Of a DNA stretch of 64,000 nucleotides, positions 1-12,326 are shown piece after piece. This DNA is from Akebia trifoliata. Taxonomy: Eukaryota > Streptophyta > Magnoliopsida > Ranunculales > Lardizabalaceae. Under the pieces are notes generated by a model. The model searched no databases. It worked only from the letters and a program-made list of their open reading frames with translations, and was not told the origin of the DNA. The DNA lies in NCBI GenBank assembly GCA_017979445.1, contig CM030711.1, positions 11,129,221 through 11,193,220 of the forward strand, given 5' to 3'. The stretch's first letter is position 1. Each line of letters starts with the position of its first letter. The position numbers and the translations under genes were made by a program.

Positions 1-394
1 GAGATCTCTCCAATATAGCATATCTAATCCCAAAGATCACCATTCCATTGAAGGTCCTGGGAATCAAGAGATTCTCCGGGATCACTTCACGTGGGAAGGG
101 AAAACCCTGATTAAAGAGAAAGAATTATAAATAACACAAGATGCACAGTCTTAAGGATCTTTTGGTCAATTGGGAGTCTAACCAATATTATCCATTATTC
201 ATTTACTATTCTAATTTGAGCGTCAAAGAGTTTTTGACAGGTATCACGCCGATACTAGTGAGGAGAAAGAGGAGGAGGGAGTGACTTCGAATCTGTGAGG
301 CAAAGTCCATCAGCACCATTCATTAAAATCTGACCTCACAAATCTAGCGACGTCCGTGGGAAATCCAGCAACATAATTGATTTTAGTTGAAACA

Positions 395-1437
395 ATGGGG
401 AGATTCACTAGAACAATTGAAGTCAATGAACCTCCACCCGTGGCACCAGCTGCAGATGCACACTTCCTAACAATGTTAGAAACTAAGAGGAAGTAACAAG
501 AGGAGATGCAGAAGAAGATGAATGACTTGGCTGAACATAATTGAAATCTGAGTCAGCATCCAAAGAATCAACAACAAGTAAGACAAGATCTTCCACTACG
601 AGATCCTTAACCTCCTGTTGGAGATGATAGCACCTCAAATACAGAAAGCAGTTCTCAACCATTGATCCCCAATGGGGAGAGAGAAACGGAAGCCACCGCT
701 GCTACTACTCGAGTGGAGCCCACAATGGGTTTAACTCGAGAAGAGATCAGAAAGATGATCCAGAAGGAGAAAGAGATGACGAAGAGTGTCGATATTGGCA
801 CAATTGCGGCGCAAACCATCAGGAGCATTTAGAGATCCCTTTTACATTGGAGATCTTGGTAAAAGAGATCCCAAAGAAGTGTGTACCATCATATTTTACC
901 CCCTACTCTAAGACGAAGAACCCAGTAGAGCATTTATTCCACTTCTGACAGATGCTAACGCTTTGGGAAGGGAACGAAGGTTTGATGTGCAGATTGTTTC
1001 CTTCTAGTTTGCAGGAAAATACTCTGTCCTGGTTTCACAAGTTACCATGTAAATCAATAGCTTCTTTCAAAGAGTTATGTACCGCCTTTGTAACTCGATA
1101 CATTGGCAATGGGAAAGTTGGTGAAGACGTAGATGCTCTGCTCAATATGAGGATGCAACCTAGGAAAAGCCTCAAAAGGTTTACCAGGAGATTCAAGAAA
1201 GATGTGATGGCATTGGAGACTTGTGATGAGAGAATAGTAGTAGTAGCGTTCAGGAAATCTTTGCCATCTAGCTCAAGGTTATATAGGTCTCTTGTGAAGA
1301 AGAGACCAAAAACATTAAGTGAGCTGTTCGAAATAGTAGAAAAGTATATTAGATTGAAAGATGATCCCCAAAACTCAGTTGAGAAAAGCAAGGTCATACA
1401 CATTGTGGCAAAGTCCAGCAAGCAGCAGCAATCATAA
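395..1437 (+). pseudogene. retrotransposon gag (broken)
   Basis: The reading starts MGRFTRTIEVNE at 395 and is interrupted by stop codons (for example near 496, 541 and 608) and at least one frameshift before 950. From 952 to 1437 an open stretch of 161 codons carries the plant gypsy gag signature: a tryptophan-containing segment (NTLSWFHKLP), then SFKELCTAFVTRY, then LKRFTRRFKKDV. This is the usual order of the retrotransposon gag family. It would bind element RNA and form particles if intact. Protein loss is certain from the stops. Confidence 0.8.
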
Positions 1438-1962
1438 CAGTATAGCAAGAAGAGACCGCTCGAGCAGGATAAAGAGCAGAGAAGAGAGGGGACATATTTC
1501 TTTATGCCTCCTAGTGAAATTCTACCTCTCATCGCGAATGAGCCTTATTTCGAGTGGCCAATACCACTTCTTTACGATCAGATAAAGATATATGAATGAT
1601 ATTACGAGTATCACAAAGTGTGATCCCATACCACCAACAAATGTCAAGCCTAGAGAAGATTTCGCAGAGTAGAGCAGAATGAGGGATCTGCCTAGAAGAT
1701 AGAAAGAGAATCCTCCCCGAGACAAGGATCGTAGGCCTAACTAACAACCTATTGAAGGGCATGATCGAAGAACATCAATTATTCACATTGTCCTAAAGCA
1801 AGAATCTAAAAGGTCAAACCTGAATAAAATTGACGAGAGAGCCAAAAAGTGATGAGCAGAGCACCTTGCTCACGTTTACACAACAAAGAGTAGGCCCACA
1901 TAACAGATGGAACCCTACAAAGAGTAAACCGTGGCCTTCACAGAAAAAAAAAACTTTGAGGA

Positions 1963-2690
1963 GTGGCTAGGTCACATTATGACACGTTGGTGGTAACCCT
2001 TCAGGTAGGCACTTTCATTCTTAAGAGGGTTCTGATAAATAGCAATAGCTCAGTCGACAACCTGTACGCTTCAACCTTTCTAAAGATGAGTCTCAACAGA
2101 AGCATGCTCACCCAAGCAGGAACTCCTCTGATTGGGTTTGATGCAAGGAAGAGTCAACCGTGGGGAGAAATAGTCTTGCCAGTACAAGCGAGACCAATAA
2201 CTTTGATAACTAGATTTACGGTCGTTAAAGCGAACTTCCCTTACAATCTTATACTGGGTAAATAGTGGAACCATGAGATGAGAGTTGTACCTTCCACATA
2301 TTACTAGTACCTAAAATTCCCAATGCCGCAAGGGATGTAGGACATCCGAGGGGACCAGGTAGCGGCACAGGTCTGCACGTTGGGTAAGGAAGAGTTTTTC
2401 GAGGAAAATACTCAGTAATAGCAGTTACAATAGGGGAAATCTAAGTCCGGTGAGCCCCCATGCCTCGAGAACATCCAGATGATGGATGTAAAAGAAGGAA
2501 GGCAAATTGAAGTAGGGGTAGAACTGGACCAAAGAAGCTGGAAGAGCTGATAGATTGCCTGAGAAGGAACAATGATATTTTTGTCTGGTCTATAGAAGAA
2601 ATGTCGGAGATCAGCGCCGAAGTGATTTGCCATCACTTAAACGTGGAGCCAGATGTGAGGCCAGTAAAGATTTACTTTTGAGTGGTCCTT
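1963..2690 (+). pseudogene. gypsy protease and N-terminal reverse transcriptase remnant
   Basis: At 1963-2265 the translation resembles the pepsin-like protease of plant gypsy elements (VTLQVGTFILKRVLINSNSS), but the catalytic Asp-Thr/Ser-Gly is degraded to N-S-N-S-S, so it would be inactive. Further on, about 2530-2690, the reading resembles the segment just before the RT palm (IFVWSIEEMSEISAEVICHH). Frames change between these blocks and stops separate them. No RT catalytic motif follows. Confidence 0.7.
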
Positions 2691-2700
2691 CTTAAATAGT

Positions 2701-4679
2701 AGGATAATGAACCTAATATCATGGACCCATATCTGTTCATAAGGTTAATAGTTACCTTTAAGAATCCTTATATTCTTGCTTAGGAAGGGATAAAAATTAT
2801 ATGCATCCAAAGCACTTCACTAACCAAACCCCACTACATTCTGTGTTTTTTAGCAATCTCTAAAATGTTGTTTTTTAATAATTCCAACATCATTATGTGG
2901 CGTTTGGACTTGGAAAATAAAACCACATAACAAGCCAGACAAAAATCAATTAAGGAAACACCTTGTATTTAAAATAAAACTATGGACTAAGAATACATGC
3001 ATATATCTCCTAACAATCAAATAGAATGGACAGCCTGTGCAACTCATTCTCACTAATCACAATACCTTAAAGCCTTTCGATTTTTAAGGTACTAGTGATG
3101 CATTTACACCCCATCCTCTCTTCATTTTAGTCTTACATTGAATGAAAAAATTCAAACTCAAATGGAGATGTTTTTCTAAATATTGATAAAAATTAATGTT
3201 TTATATTATTAATATTGTAAACAACAAGAGAAAAAAGAACATTTTATATCATAAAATTACTGACAACTTTTATTAAAATTGAAAGTTGAAGTTGACAAAA
3301 TCTCAAGATCAATTACAACATAGATGGATGATAATCTATTTGGTTGGTTCTGACTTCTTAGGCATCCCCATTCGCTACTTTGCATACCTTGAATTTTTTT
3401 AAGAGCAAAGATGGTACAACCGAAACAATCACACAAATCACAAACTAATAAAGCCCATCGTGATCTTAGAGGGATACTCGAACCACATGTCCTCGATACC
3501 TTAAAGTGTTGCTATTTCCTTGGTCATGCTTCTAAGTAGTTCAAGTTAAGCTAGTAGAGAAATGGTGAATTTGTTTAGCATACAATTCCGAGATAATACA
3601 GTACCGCGTGCATTTGGTCTGTAGTGGGTTTTTCATCCATAACCAGATTTTGTTCTTCCATCTAGAATTTGAATAGTTTATTTGTGTTGAGTTAATGTTT
3701 TTCTATTCTTCCAAATAGCCCTATCTTGTTTATGTATTCTCCCTGAAAGCTATTATATCTTCTTCCTTCATATTAATAAAAATCTATATAAACTAATGGT
3801 TTTGTCATCTTTATATAATAATGTAACATTTTTTTAGATAGTCATAGTTAGTGAATGGTTGACTTATGAAAAAAAAAATCATGTATAATAGATCTATAAT
3901 ATATGAACATGTCAAGTAGGAATTACTCGAGACTAAATAACATTTTAGATATTGCTAACAAACACTAGAGGACTCTGCCATACATTGCTAAAAAAATTGA
4001 AATCGACATCACAAAATGAATTTCATCTACATTGTAGCTTGGATTCATTTAAAATTCAATCTATGATGAAAGAAACAATTCACATGATTTAAACTAAGAA
4101 ATGGGTAGCTTAAGAACATATTGTGAGAGGGGAAAATCAAGAGAAGGAAAAAGAGGCCGTGAGCTTTGAAAGAGGGAAGATTCGACTGAGATTCTTGCCT
4201 TCTTCACCTTCTTCTTCGTTTGAGAGAGGGAAGATGAGGTCGTGAGCTTCGTATTGGGCTTCGTTTGAGATCTAGAAATCTAAGATAGTGGTCATTAGGG
4301 TTCTTTGAGCCAAAAAAAAAAAAAAAGGAGAAGAGAAAAAATCGTGAGAGACAAAGAAAGAGAACTTACCTACCGTTGAGCTTTCCTTAGGGTTCACAAA
4401 GAAAATCAAGAAAAGAGAAGAGAACTTTCATTAGGGTTCTTTGAGTTAAACTGGAGAGAAGGAGAAGAAATAACATTACTCTTTATTCACTCTTTTGGAT
4501 TTTAAGTTGTGAGGGAAGTAGCACTGAATATATAAAATTTAAAGGATGGCGTTGTAAAACATATGATTATTTTTAACTTATACATAAAATAGATCTCGAT
4601 CGTTAGATTGAGCGCGATTTAACAACTGTGATGAATAAGACGCTCGTTGGCTCCCTAACGTTGGCCACCGAACATGATA
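2701..4679. other. gene-free stretch, nothing firmly identified
   Basis: No reading frame of interest and no repeat with clear ends. AT-rich DNA with scattered homopolymers. Around 4110-4480 there is a purine-rich patch with two copies of a TTAGGGTTCTTTGAG motif (near 4287 and 4432) that, read on the minus strand, resembles a plant 5' UTR with CTTC-rich leader. No coding exon follows it, so a captured or abandoned promoter/first-exon fragment is possible but unproven. Confidence 0.4.
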
Positions 4680-5065
4680 CTTTATGGGAATGTTAACATC
4701 TAATACTTTATGGGACGTTAGCATTGTCTAATATATTTTTTTTTCAATAATATCCCTTATCCTTTTGTCTTTAGTGAAAAAGACAAGAGTGTATTGGATT
4801 TTTACACAATAAATACTTGTTTGTTTACATAATAAATGCTATGAGAATTTAAATAATTAAATTTTTTTTTTATAGTAAATGCTTCGGCAATCAATGCCAA
4901 CATAATAAATGCATTTGTTAATGACATAATAGATGTATTTATTGTGTAAAAGACTAAAGTATCCTTGTCTTTTACACTAAAAGACAAAACAAGGAAAAAT
5001 ATTATTCAAAAAAAAAAAAAAGTGTTTGACAATGATAACATCCCTACGAGGTCTTGTACGTTAGC
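4680..5065. mobile_element. foldback (inverted-repeat) mini-element
   Basis: The two halves are imperfect reverse complements over about 130 bp each. Landmarks on the left are ACGTTAGCATTGTC, CAATAATATCCCTTATCC and TTTTTACACAATAAATAC. The right half carries their complements (GTATTTATTGTGTAAAA near 4936, then GACAATGATAAC and ACGTTAGCA near 5058). No coding capacity. This is a MITE-like structure. Exact ends and target duplication were not resolved. Confidence 0.6.
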
Positions 5066-5095
5066 ATTTTCCAAATATATATTTCAGATGAATCA

Positions 5096-5312
5096 TGATA
5101 ATATGACTCACCAGGTGGCACTCAAATGACTCCATGACGTGGACAAGTTCGAGAATTGCTACATCTATACGCCTTGGAATACATGGTTCCCTCGGGAGAC
5201 ATTTTTTATGGGGAAGTGCAATCTTATATCCCGAGGCATATAGATCTATAGTACCAGGACTTGTCATGTCATGGAGTCATTTGAGTATGCCACCTGGCAA
5301 GTCATATTATCA
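5096..5312. mobile_element. MITE with about 40-bp terminal inverted repeats
   Basis: Left arm 5096-5138 (TGATAATATGACTCACCAGG, then CAAATGACTCCATGAC) is matched by the right arm 5268-5312, whose reverse complement reads almost the same (TGATAATATGACTTGCCAGG). The loop has no coding meaning; short frames on both strands are shadows of the palindrome. Superfamily not determined. Confidence 0.7.
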
Positions 5313-8300
5313 CTACTCATTTGAGAGACCCCTGGGTTGTCAAAGTAAAGACATGCCCCCTTCACTAGGTTGGGATCCTCTCTAGTGTGCTTTTGGTGTA
5401 GCACTTTGTAGGTATCAAAATTTTAAGGAGGCCTTTACAAATTTTGTTAATCAAAATAAATTTCTTAAAAGTCATAAATATGCATACAAATCATAATTGG
5501 GCCCATTGACTAGTAATGAGCCTCCTACAACTTGGGTTTGGTTTTTTACAAATAAAACACATGACCCAAACAAATCCAAGTGATCCACATTAAATATTGG
5601 ACCTTACATCCAAATAAATAAGTTTGACCCACCTAAAATCCATAAATTCCTCAAAATTGGAATTGTATGAAGTCAACTTCAAACCAAATAATCAAAACCT
5701 TTTAAGTCAAGGGCATTGTTGAAAAAGGTTTTTTAGCCTAAGAATCTATAAATATTAATGCCTCCCTCATTTGGAGGGTCTTTGGATCACTTTCTCTCAT
5801 AAGATAGAAGTTTTCCCTCTACACAAAAAAAAAACTCCCAAGCCCTCCTCCAGAGATGAAGAAAGGTACTGCAAGAGAGACTTGAAGTTTGATTAAAAAA
5901 AAGATCAAGAGTAAAATTCCTTCTCCAAAAACCAATAACTCATTCTTAGCCAATCAAGCGCAAAGCCTAGAGAAAAGAAATCAACACAAATCCATTTACA
6001 GAAGATCAAGCACAAAAAAGACCATCTATAAATCAAAGCAGATTTCTCAGCTGATCAAAATATTTGAATGTTAATCAAAGGATATTGCTCTATTGAACGG
6101 GTGTATTGAGATCTGTATCTCCATGTTTATCAAAATATGTAAAAATTCATTTGCGATCCTATTTCACATTTTTTTAGGTTGATTGTGAAATTTGTTGTCA
6201 ATACACTTTTTTCATTGTTGAGAGCTATGTTACTTGATTTTTGGGTTCACTCAATTCGAATTTGTGTTTGTGGTTCGCCACTCGAGAATGAACTAGTTTG
6301 TATGGGTAGATAGAGATGAGGGCATTTGAAGGTTGAAGTGATGAGTAGAGTAAAAAAAAATATATTGAAAATGGCAGATTTTGGGAAGAAAAAGCCAAAT
6401 TTTTTATTTATAAGTTTAAGATAGGGTATTTGATCATTTTTTGTTAGTCAATTAAGAAAGACCAAAGTTAAAGAGGCATCCTATCAGTTTAAAATTTTAG
6501 GGGGATATCTAAATATTATCAATCATGTGGAGAGGGATGTAAAAAGGTAAAATGTGATTACTTTGGTTTGTTGCATTCCATGAATTGAGAGAATTGATTC
6601 AAACCAATGCACGGTTCGACACCTTAACACTAAATCAGATAACCCTAGTTGAGAGGGTCGTATTTAAAAAGATTAACACCTAATGGCCTACATTAGATCT
6701 AAAATAATATTTTTAATCCTAATTAAAGGTTTTGGAAATGAATGTTACTGAACTCCCAAATTTAAACATAGTGATTTTGTTGTCTTGTTGACATAATGTT
6801 CTCTCAACCATGGAAAAAATGCTAAGGGTGTTATAGGAAAAAAGGTCATGGAAGATCTACCTCCCCCATGAACATGGTCTTGTATAAGATGCAATAAAAA
6901 AAATAAAAAAAAAAAAATGAAACACCTTCAACATCTTGCTAAAAGTCTTCGATCTTTCTCTCAAAATCTCATAACTGTTTGATTGACCATCAAAGATTTC
7001 AAATAAATTATCCAATGAAACCATGAGAAGAAAATAAATATAACTTTTATTAGAAGTTGTTGTCAAATAAATCAATTGTCAAACAATGAAATTTTGTGAA
7101 AAAAATAATAATAAATCAAGGGGTTGTGTTAGTTGATCATCCAATGTTAATCATGTAGACACTCCAATTTGATCGAATAAGCCGGAGAACTCATTCAAAT
7201 CCAGTGTTGATGATCAATCGAGAGGATTTCGATCAATCAAATGGGACCCACTAAAACAACTCAGACCAATTAACAAATGATAATAAATAAAAAATCAAGT
7301 TTTGTTGGCCTTTAGTAATAAAGAGCCAAGCATAGATTTTTGTTTAACCTTTAGTAACAAACAGCCAAGCATAAGCTTTGCTTGGTTGTTGGTCACATAA
7401 TGGCCAAACCATTGTTGTTCTAACCTTTCTTTGAGTAATGCACAAGTATAATTTACACTGGCCTTTGATCAAGAATATCCAAGGTAAGATTTTCTTTGAT
7501 CATTCCTTGTCATAAGTCAAATCAGTTGAGCATTTATTCAGTCCATGTGTGCACGAGATTTTCGTCAGTAAATGACTTCATAAGCCCTCTTACGTTGAAT
7601 TTTCCCTCAACTAAATTTTGCTAACACACATGCCTTAAACCTTCATAATTTTCCCCACCAAGGTTCTTTGGTAATCTTCATTGTCCCCTAAACTTGACCC
7701 AAGGTCATTTTTAGTGCACACTTAAGGTGAATTATCTCTTCTAACCCCAATTTGTTGAGACTCATTAGAGGTGGTTCACCCTTGTACCCTTCTAACCTTC
7801 TTCAAGAATCAAAGGAATTCCTTAGAGCATTTAATGTAACATGACCCAATTTTAGAGCTTATGAACATCCTATATAGAATTTGAGCTCAATGACCCATCT
7901 ATCATCAATTTTTTAGAGACTCATTTAGGCTAAGTGACCAAATTATCTAAAAACCTATCACCTATTTACATGCTATTTAGTCTAATTCACTTTAGGTTGA
8001 CCCAAAGCCAAGGACCTAGGACTCTATTGATCATCCCTCAAGATTTGTCTTTTAGAATCCTATCATTTGATCATCATTATTGCTAAGACTCGTAGGAGTG
8101 TAAAATACAATCAATGACTCTTTGATAAGGGGTAATTGAGGTCATCACGTGTCATTTATTTGAGAATATTAAAAACTCTAGAATTTATAACAACTCTATC
8201 CCCCAAAGATTTTCCAAAATCTTACAAAAGAATGAATAAGAACTTAATCTCTAAAACACTATCCAAATCCCTTCTTTAAGCCTTCCAACCTTCCCAAAAT

Positions 8301-9787
8301 TCTATCCAAATAATCTCTCAAACACATGAATAAGAAGAAGACCAAGGTGGTGTTAAGCAACAATCCATCACTTTAATCCCTTATTCAAACCTTCCCCTTT
8401 CTTTATTTATAATGTTTTTAATTCAAAATTAGTTTCAATTCTTGTTATAATGTAGATCTTCAATTTCTAATCTCAAGGTTTGGAGGTAGAAAGTAATTAA
8501 TCCCTCCTAGTGACGTAATCTCCCCCAATAAGTCCTTAATAAGCTCTATAAGAGCCTTAGTATAAATGTTTTTTTACTTATTTACTTTCATGCAATTTTA
8601 ATTTCTTAACATAGATGTCTTTAACTTTTCATGCAATTTAAATGTCTAGAATAATTGTTCTTTATTTTGTTTTATTGGTGGCAATAGAACTAGAGAGTAA
8701 ACCCTCATTGGAGGTACTCTTCTCTTACTAAGTCTATTACATGCATATACTCTCTTGCACACACTCACATCTAAAATGACTAATGAACCAAGGTGTAAAC
8801 TCGTATGGACCTACATCCATCTCTAAAGCCAACAAAAAGATTGTCCTCAAATGGATAAAATTTCATGCGTAAAGTTTTGCCCTCTTCATGACCTTGTTCA
8901 ACTCATGACTATTGCCCAAGGGTCAAACCAATAAAGAAAAACTACAAAGGGAGCACATATGTTAGAATTGTAGCTTTGGAACTCCAAATGATGAAATCCA
9001 AGTGGATTTTCATCAAAGTCTCAAGCTCATAAAAAAATCCAGCAAGCACTTACTTCTAGTAAGGGTTTGCTCATTGTCTTTTTTCCTTCAATGTGCAAAC
9101 TAGACTATAGCTATTTTTTCTCTTAACCTCTATAAGTAAATTTACCTTCAAAAAATAAAATAAAATAATAATTTTAAGACTTTAACTTATGGTCATATTG
9201 ATAACCATCAATGGATGGGAGGGGCAAAATGTCTAATACTTTCCTTATCTCTCAACCGAACCTCTTTACTTAGTTTTCTAAGTAAACTTATACCTTTACC
9301 ACTGAAAGTGGGTCACTATATGCTTAAAACGAATTTCACAAAATATTTTAGTGGTATCCATTCACACTCTTGACTCTTTGAATGATGGCATCTCCAAAAC
9401 TCAAATAGTTAAGATCAAAACCCCAAAAGTCTTGAACCCTCACATATCTACAAGTCGATTGACGGATGGACTTCCATGTGTGGATATAAATGTTCTTGCT
9501 CATTGTAAGAGTATCAAAAAGAAGCAATACAATAAGGTGTATTGGGATACTCATACCAATCTCTTGGAAAATAATTTTATTATCTAATGTTTATTTTCTC
9601 ACAATTACCTTCACCCCCAAAACCGAAAACCAACTAATTTTGACATTTTTCTTGGTACAATACAGTGGAGGAAGAAGTTCATATTTCTATTAAAGTAATA
9701 TACACGTATCTCTTTCTTTCTCCATTACCCTCTCATACTCTCTCCCAAATCCCTATAAGATCAACAAATGGAAGGTTAATCTACTTC
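5313..9787. other. long gene-free stretch
   Basis: AT-rich non-coding DNA. Short frames (for example 5889-6074 and 9351-9587) show no recognisable domain and do not chain across splice sites. Short imperfect direct repeats occur near 7310-7380 (GAGCCAAGCATA and CAGCCAAGCATAAG). I see no tRNA, rRNA or transposon with clear ends. Confidence 0.5.
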
Positions 9788-9796
9788 ATGTTAAAA

Positions 9797-9992
9797 GAGT
9801 TGTGATAATCTAACTGACTTTATTTTTTTGCTTTGGATTCACAAGGATAGATATTTATGATTTTGTACAGTGATGTGAAGGAAGAGTACTTTGCTTTGGG
9901 ATTCACAAGGACAAACATTTATCATTTTGTACGGTGAGATGAAGGGAAAGTACATAAAGAACCAGAAAAAGTGAGTCAGATTATGAGGACTC
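9797..9992. mobile_element. Mutator-type MITE, GAGTTGTGATAATC family, copy 1
   Basis: The element begins GAGTTGTGATAATCTAAC and ends with the complement GTCAGATTATGAGGACTC. It is flanked by a 9-bp near-duplication, ATGTTAAAA (9788-9796) and ATTTTAAAA (9993-10001), 8 of 9 identical. A 9-bp duplication is typical of Mutator-like elements. The interior holds two copies of a GATTCACAAGGA...CATTTTGTACGG-like segment. Non-coding. Confidence 0.7.
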
Positions 9993-10008
9993 ATTTTAAA
10001 ACGGTAAA

Positions 10009-11082
10009 GAGTTGTGATAATCTGACTCCAAAAAAACGTACACAATTTGTATGTGGTTGATGTGGCAAATGCACAGAGCCATAGATCTTTTTCTTCAAGA
10101 TACACAAGGAAAAAAGATTTACGATTCTGTGCAGTTGCCACATCAACCACGTTAGGGGTGCAACTTAGTCTGGGTTGGTTCGGTTTAGAGACAAACCAAA
10201 ACCAAATCGACCAAGATCGATTCCATTATATGGGAACCAAAACAAAACCAAATTACTCTAGAGCCAAACTAAACCAAACCGACCTTAATTCGGTTTGGTT
10301 TGGTTTGGTTCGGTTCGGTTCGATTCCATAGGTTGTCAAAAAATTTCTTAAACATCTAAACCCCGACTCTGATGAACAATTCAACTCCAAAATTACATCT
10401 TCTCTATCAATAAATAAATCGGTAGCAAAGATCTAATAACACAAAAACACAAAATTATAATGGAAACTCTCAAACAAACTCACATTCAACCATAAAACCC
10501 AACTCAATTAAGCATTGAACTGCCAAACCCAACAAAAATAAAAATATAAAACCCTCTTTTGATTAAATTATGGAAGTCAATTCTACAAACAATTCAACTC
10601 CAAAAATTATCTTTTCTACTAATAAATCAGTAACAAAGATTAAAGAACACGTAATTAGATTCACAAAACTCAAACAAACCCACATTCAACCATAAATATC
10701 ATTCAACAAAATTATAAAACATTCAACCATCGCCAGAGTTGAGAGGCAGCCGCAGCATCTTCAAGTTACACCTCAACCTTTCAAGAGAGAAAAAGAGAGA
10801 GTAGAGGAGGGAAAGAAGGAAATAAACGCCCTTTTCGTATATTCATTAGGGTTTTGTAAAAATCTTATTTTAAAATAAGATATTTGTTCAATTCTCAGTT
10901 TGGTTCAGTTATTTACAAAGCCTAAACCGACAATCCAAGTGAACCCATCAGTTCTTCATTTATTTAACCCAAAATCAAACCGTTAATTAATCCAAAATTC
11001 ACGATTTGGTTCGATTCTCAATTTGAACCGGATTAAGTTGCACCCCTAAACCGTGTACAGACCACATATGTTTTAACAACTC
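10009..11082. mobile_element. Same MITE family, copy 2, split by a nested hAT-like element
   Basis: Left arm begins GAGTTGTGATAATCTGAC at 10009 and continues to GTGGTTGATGTGGC. The right arm GCCACATCAACCAC (about 10137-10150) is its complement. The outermost right arm is then displaced by the inserted element at 10153-11048 and resumes at 11057-11082 (ACCACATATGTTTTAACAACTC). The interior contains CACAGAGCCATAGATC and its counterpart GATTTACGATTCTGTG, a hairpin also seen in the copies near 12.4 and 38.1 kb. No clear flanking duplication was found for this copy. Confidence 0.6.
10153..11048. mobile_element. hAT-like non-autonomous element (TAGGGGTGCAACTTA ends)
   Basis: Termini are TAGGGGTGCAACTTA at 10153 and TAAGTTGCACCCCTA ending at 11048, a 15-bp perfect inverted repeat of a kind common in plant hAT-derived elements. 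Flanks are AACCACGT (10145-10152) and AACCGTGT (11049-11056), an 8-bp target duplication with two transitions, as expected for an old hAT insertion. Inside, GGTTTGGTTTGGTTCGGTT-like repeats occur near both ends, and a segment near 10372-10500 recurs near 10584-10700 (ACAATTCAACTCCAAAA ... CATTCAACCATAAA). No transposase. Confidence 0.75.
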
Positions 11083-11128
11083 ATTTTATCATTAATCAAT
11101 TGTAAATTACCATTTCTGCTTTATATCA

Positions 11129-11132
<4 letters not shown>

Positions 11133-11162
<30 letters not shown>
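11133..11162. repeat. (TA)n microsatellite, left flank of palindromic element A
   Basis: About 15 TA units immediately before element A. The array stops exactly where the element begins, and another TA array begins where it ends. Confidence 0.95.
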
Positions 11163-11164
<2 letters not shown>

Positions 11165-11527
11165 GTCCCGTTCAGCAACAAACATTTTGGCAAAACATTT
11201 TTCAAAACATGGGTTAGAGGTTTTGGAATTGGCTGATTTTTGGTGAGGATGATCTCTACGGTGAAGAGATCATCCTCACCAAAAATCAGCCCATTCCAAA
11301 ACTTCTAGCCCCAATTTACAAGTTGAAAAATCGTAGACCGTCCATTTTTTGTAAATCATTTTTGATGGGGTTAGAAGTTTTGGAATGGGCTGATTTTTGG
11401 TGATGATGATCTCCTCACCGTAAAGATCATCCTCACCAAAAATCAGTCTATTCCAAAACCTCTAACTCATGTTTTGAAAAATATTTTGCCAAAATATTTG
11501 TCAAAATGTTAGTCGCTAAACATTTCC
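11163..11527. mobile_element. (TA)n-inserted palindromic element, copy A (Micron-like)
   Basis: The element sits between two TA arrays. Outer arms are inverted repeats (AGGTTTTGGAATTGGCTGAT at left, complementary sequence ending near 11460 at right, extending out through CAAAACAT...). The core is two consecutive hairpins, each built from GCTGATTTTTGGTGAGGATG and its complement, about 11227-11310 and 11365-11455, separated by a spacer with GACCGTCCATTTTTTG. No coding capacity and no transposase. Insertion inside (TA)n recalls the rice Micron family. Confidence 0.8.
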
Positions 11528-11539
11528 ATATATATATAT

Positions 11540-11914
11540 GGGTAGCGTTCAAAGGCAAACTTTTTAGCAAACTTTTTGGCAAAACAGTTTTCAAAACATG
11601 GGTTAGAGGTTTTGGAATGGGCTGATTTTTGGTGAGGATGATCTCTACGGTGAATAGATCATCCTCACCAAAAATCAGCCCATTCCAAAACTTCTAACCC
11701 ATGTTTACCAGCTGAAAAATCGTGGACCGTCCATTTTTTGTAAACTGTTTTTGATGGGATTAGAAGTTTTGGAATGGGCTGATTTTTGGTGATGATGATC
11801 TCCTCACCGTAGAGATCATCCTCACCAAAAATCAGCCCATTCCAAAACCTCTAACTCATGTTTTGAAAAATGTTTTGCCAAAAAGTTTGCTAAAAAGTTG
11901 GCCATTGAACGCCC

Positions 11915-11917
<3 letters not shown>
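11540..11917. mobile_element. (TA)n-inserted palindromic element, copy B
   Basis: Same double-hairpin core as copy A (about 11606-11705 and 11757-11855) with the spacer GACCGTCCATTTTTTGTAAA. The outer arms differ in part: left GCGTTCAAAGGCAAACTTTT and right, reverse-complemented, GCGTTCAATGGCCAACTTTT. The two arms of this copy match each other better than they match copies C or D. Bounded by short TA arrays at 11528-11539 and 11918-11959. Confidence 0.8.

Positions 11918-11959
<42 letters not shown>
11918..11959. repeat. (TA)n microsatellite between copies B and C
   Basis: About 21 TA units. It separates two palindromic elements with no other sequence, so both insertions appear to have used one microsatellite. 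Confidence 0.95.
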
Positions 11960-11961
<2 letters not shown>

Positions 11962-12326
11962 ATCAAGTTCAAACGACAACCATTTCAACACACATATAGA
12001 CAACGTGTTTTGTCTTATATGGGCAAAAATGTTTGGAATGGACTGATTTTTTGTGAGGATGATCTCTGTGGTGAGGAGATCATCCTTGCCAAAAATCAGC
12101 TCATTCCAAAACTTCTAGACCGTCCAATTTTTATTGAAAAATTATAAACCGTCCAATTTTTGTAAATCAATTTTGATGGGGTTACAAGTTTTGGAATGGG
12201 ATGATTTTTTTGCCAGGATGATCCCCTCATCACAGAGATAATCCTCACAAAAAATCAGCTCATTCTAAACATTTTTGCCCATATAAGAAAAACACGTTGT
12301 CTATATGTGTGTTGCAGGAACCCGAC

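Larger units (their letters stand above)
1..2700 (+). mobile_element. Ty3/gypsy LTR retrotransposon relic (left end outside window)
   Basis: This is a decayed gypsy-type element read left to right. Bases 1-240 look like the end of a 5' LTR and leader, with a TATA-like attataaata near 126 and the TTGAGCGTC-type stretch near 217 often seen at the LTR/leader border of plant gypsy elements. A gag frame follows from an ATG at 395, then a degenerate aspartic protease (1963-2265) and the first part of a reverse transcriptase (about 2500-2690). The similarity stops near 2700 without RT catalytic motifs, integrase or a 3' LTR. Several in-frame stops show it is dead. The family assignment rests on the gag and protease-RT order. 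Clade is uncertain (Tat/Athila-like is a guess). Confidence 0.8.

Noticed and set aside
9351..9587. 78-codon frame considered as a retroelement piece
   Set aside because: Nothing in the translation matches a known retroelement motif, and neighbouring frames do not continue it.
11863..12147. 94-codon frame through a TA tract
   Set aside because: The Ile-Tyr run is just (TA)n translated; it joins copies B and C of the palindromic element.
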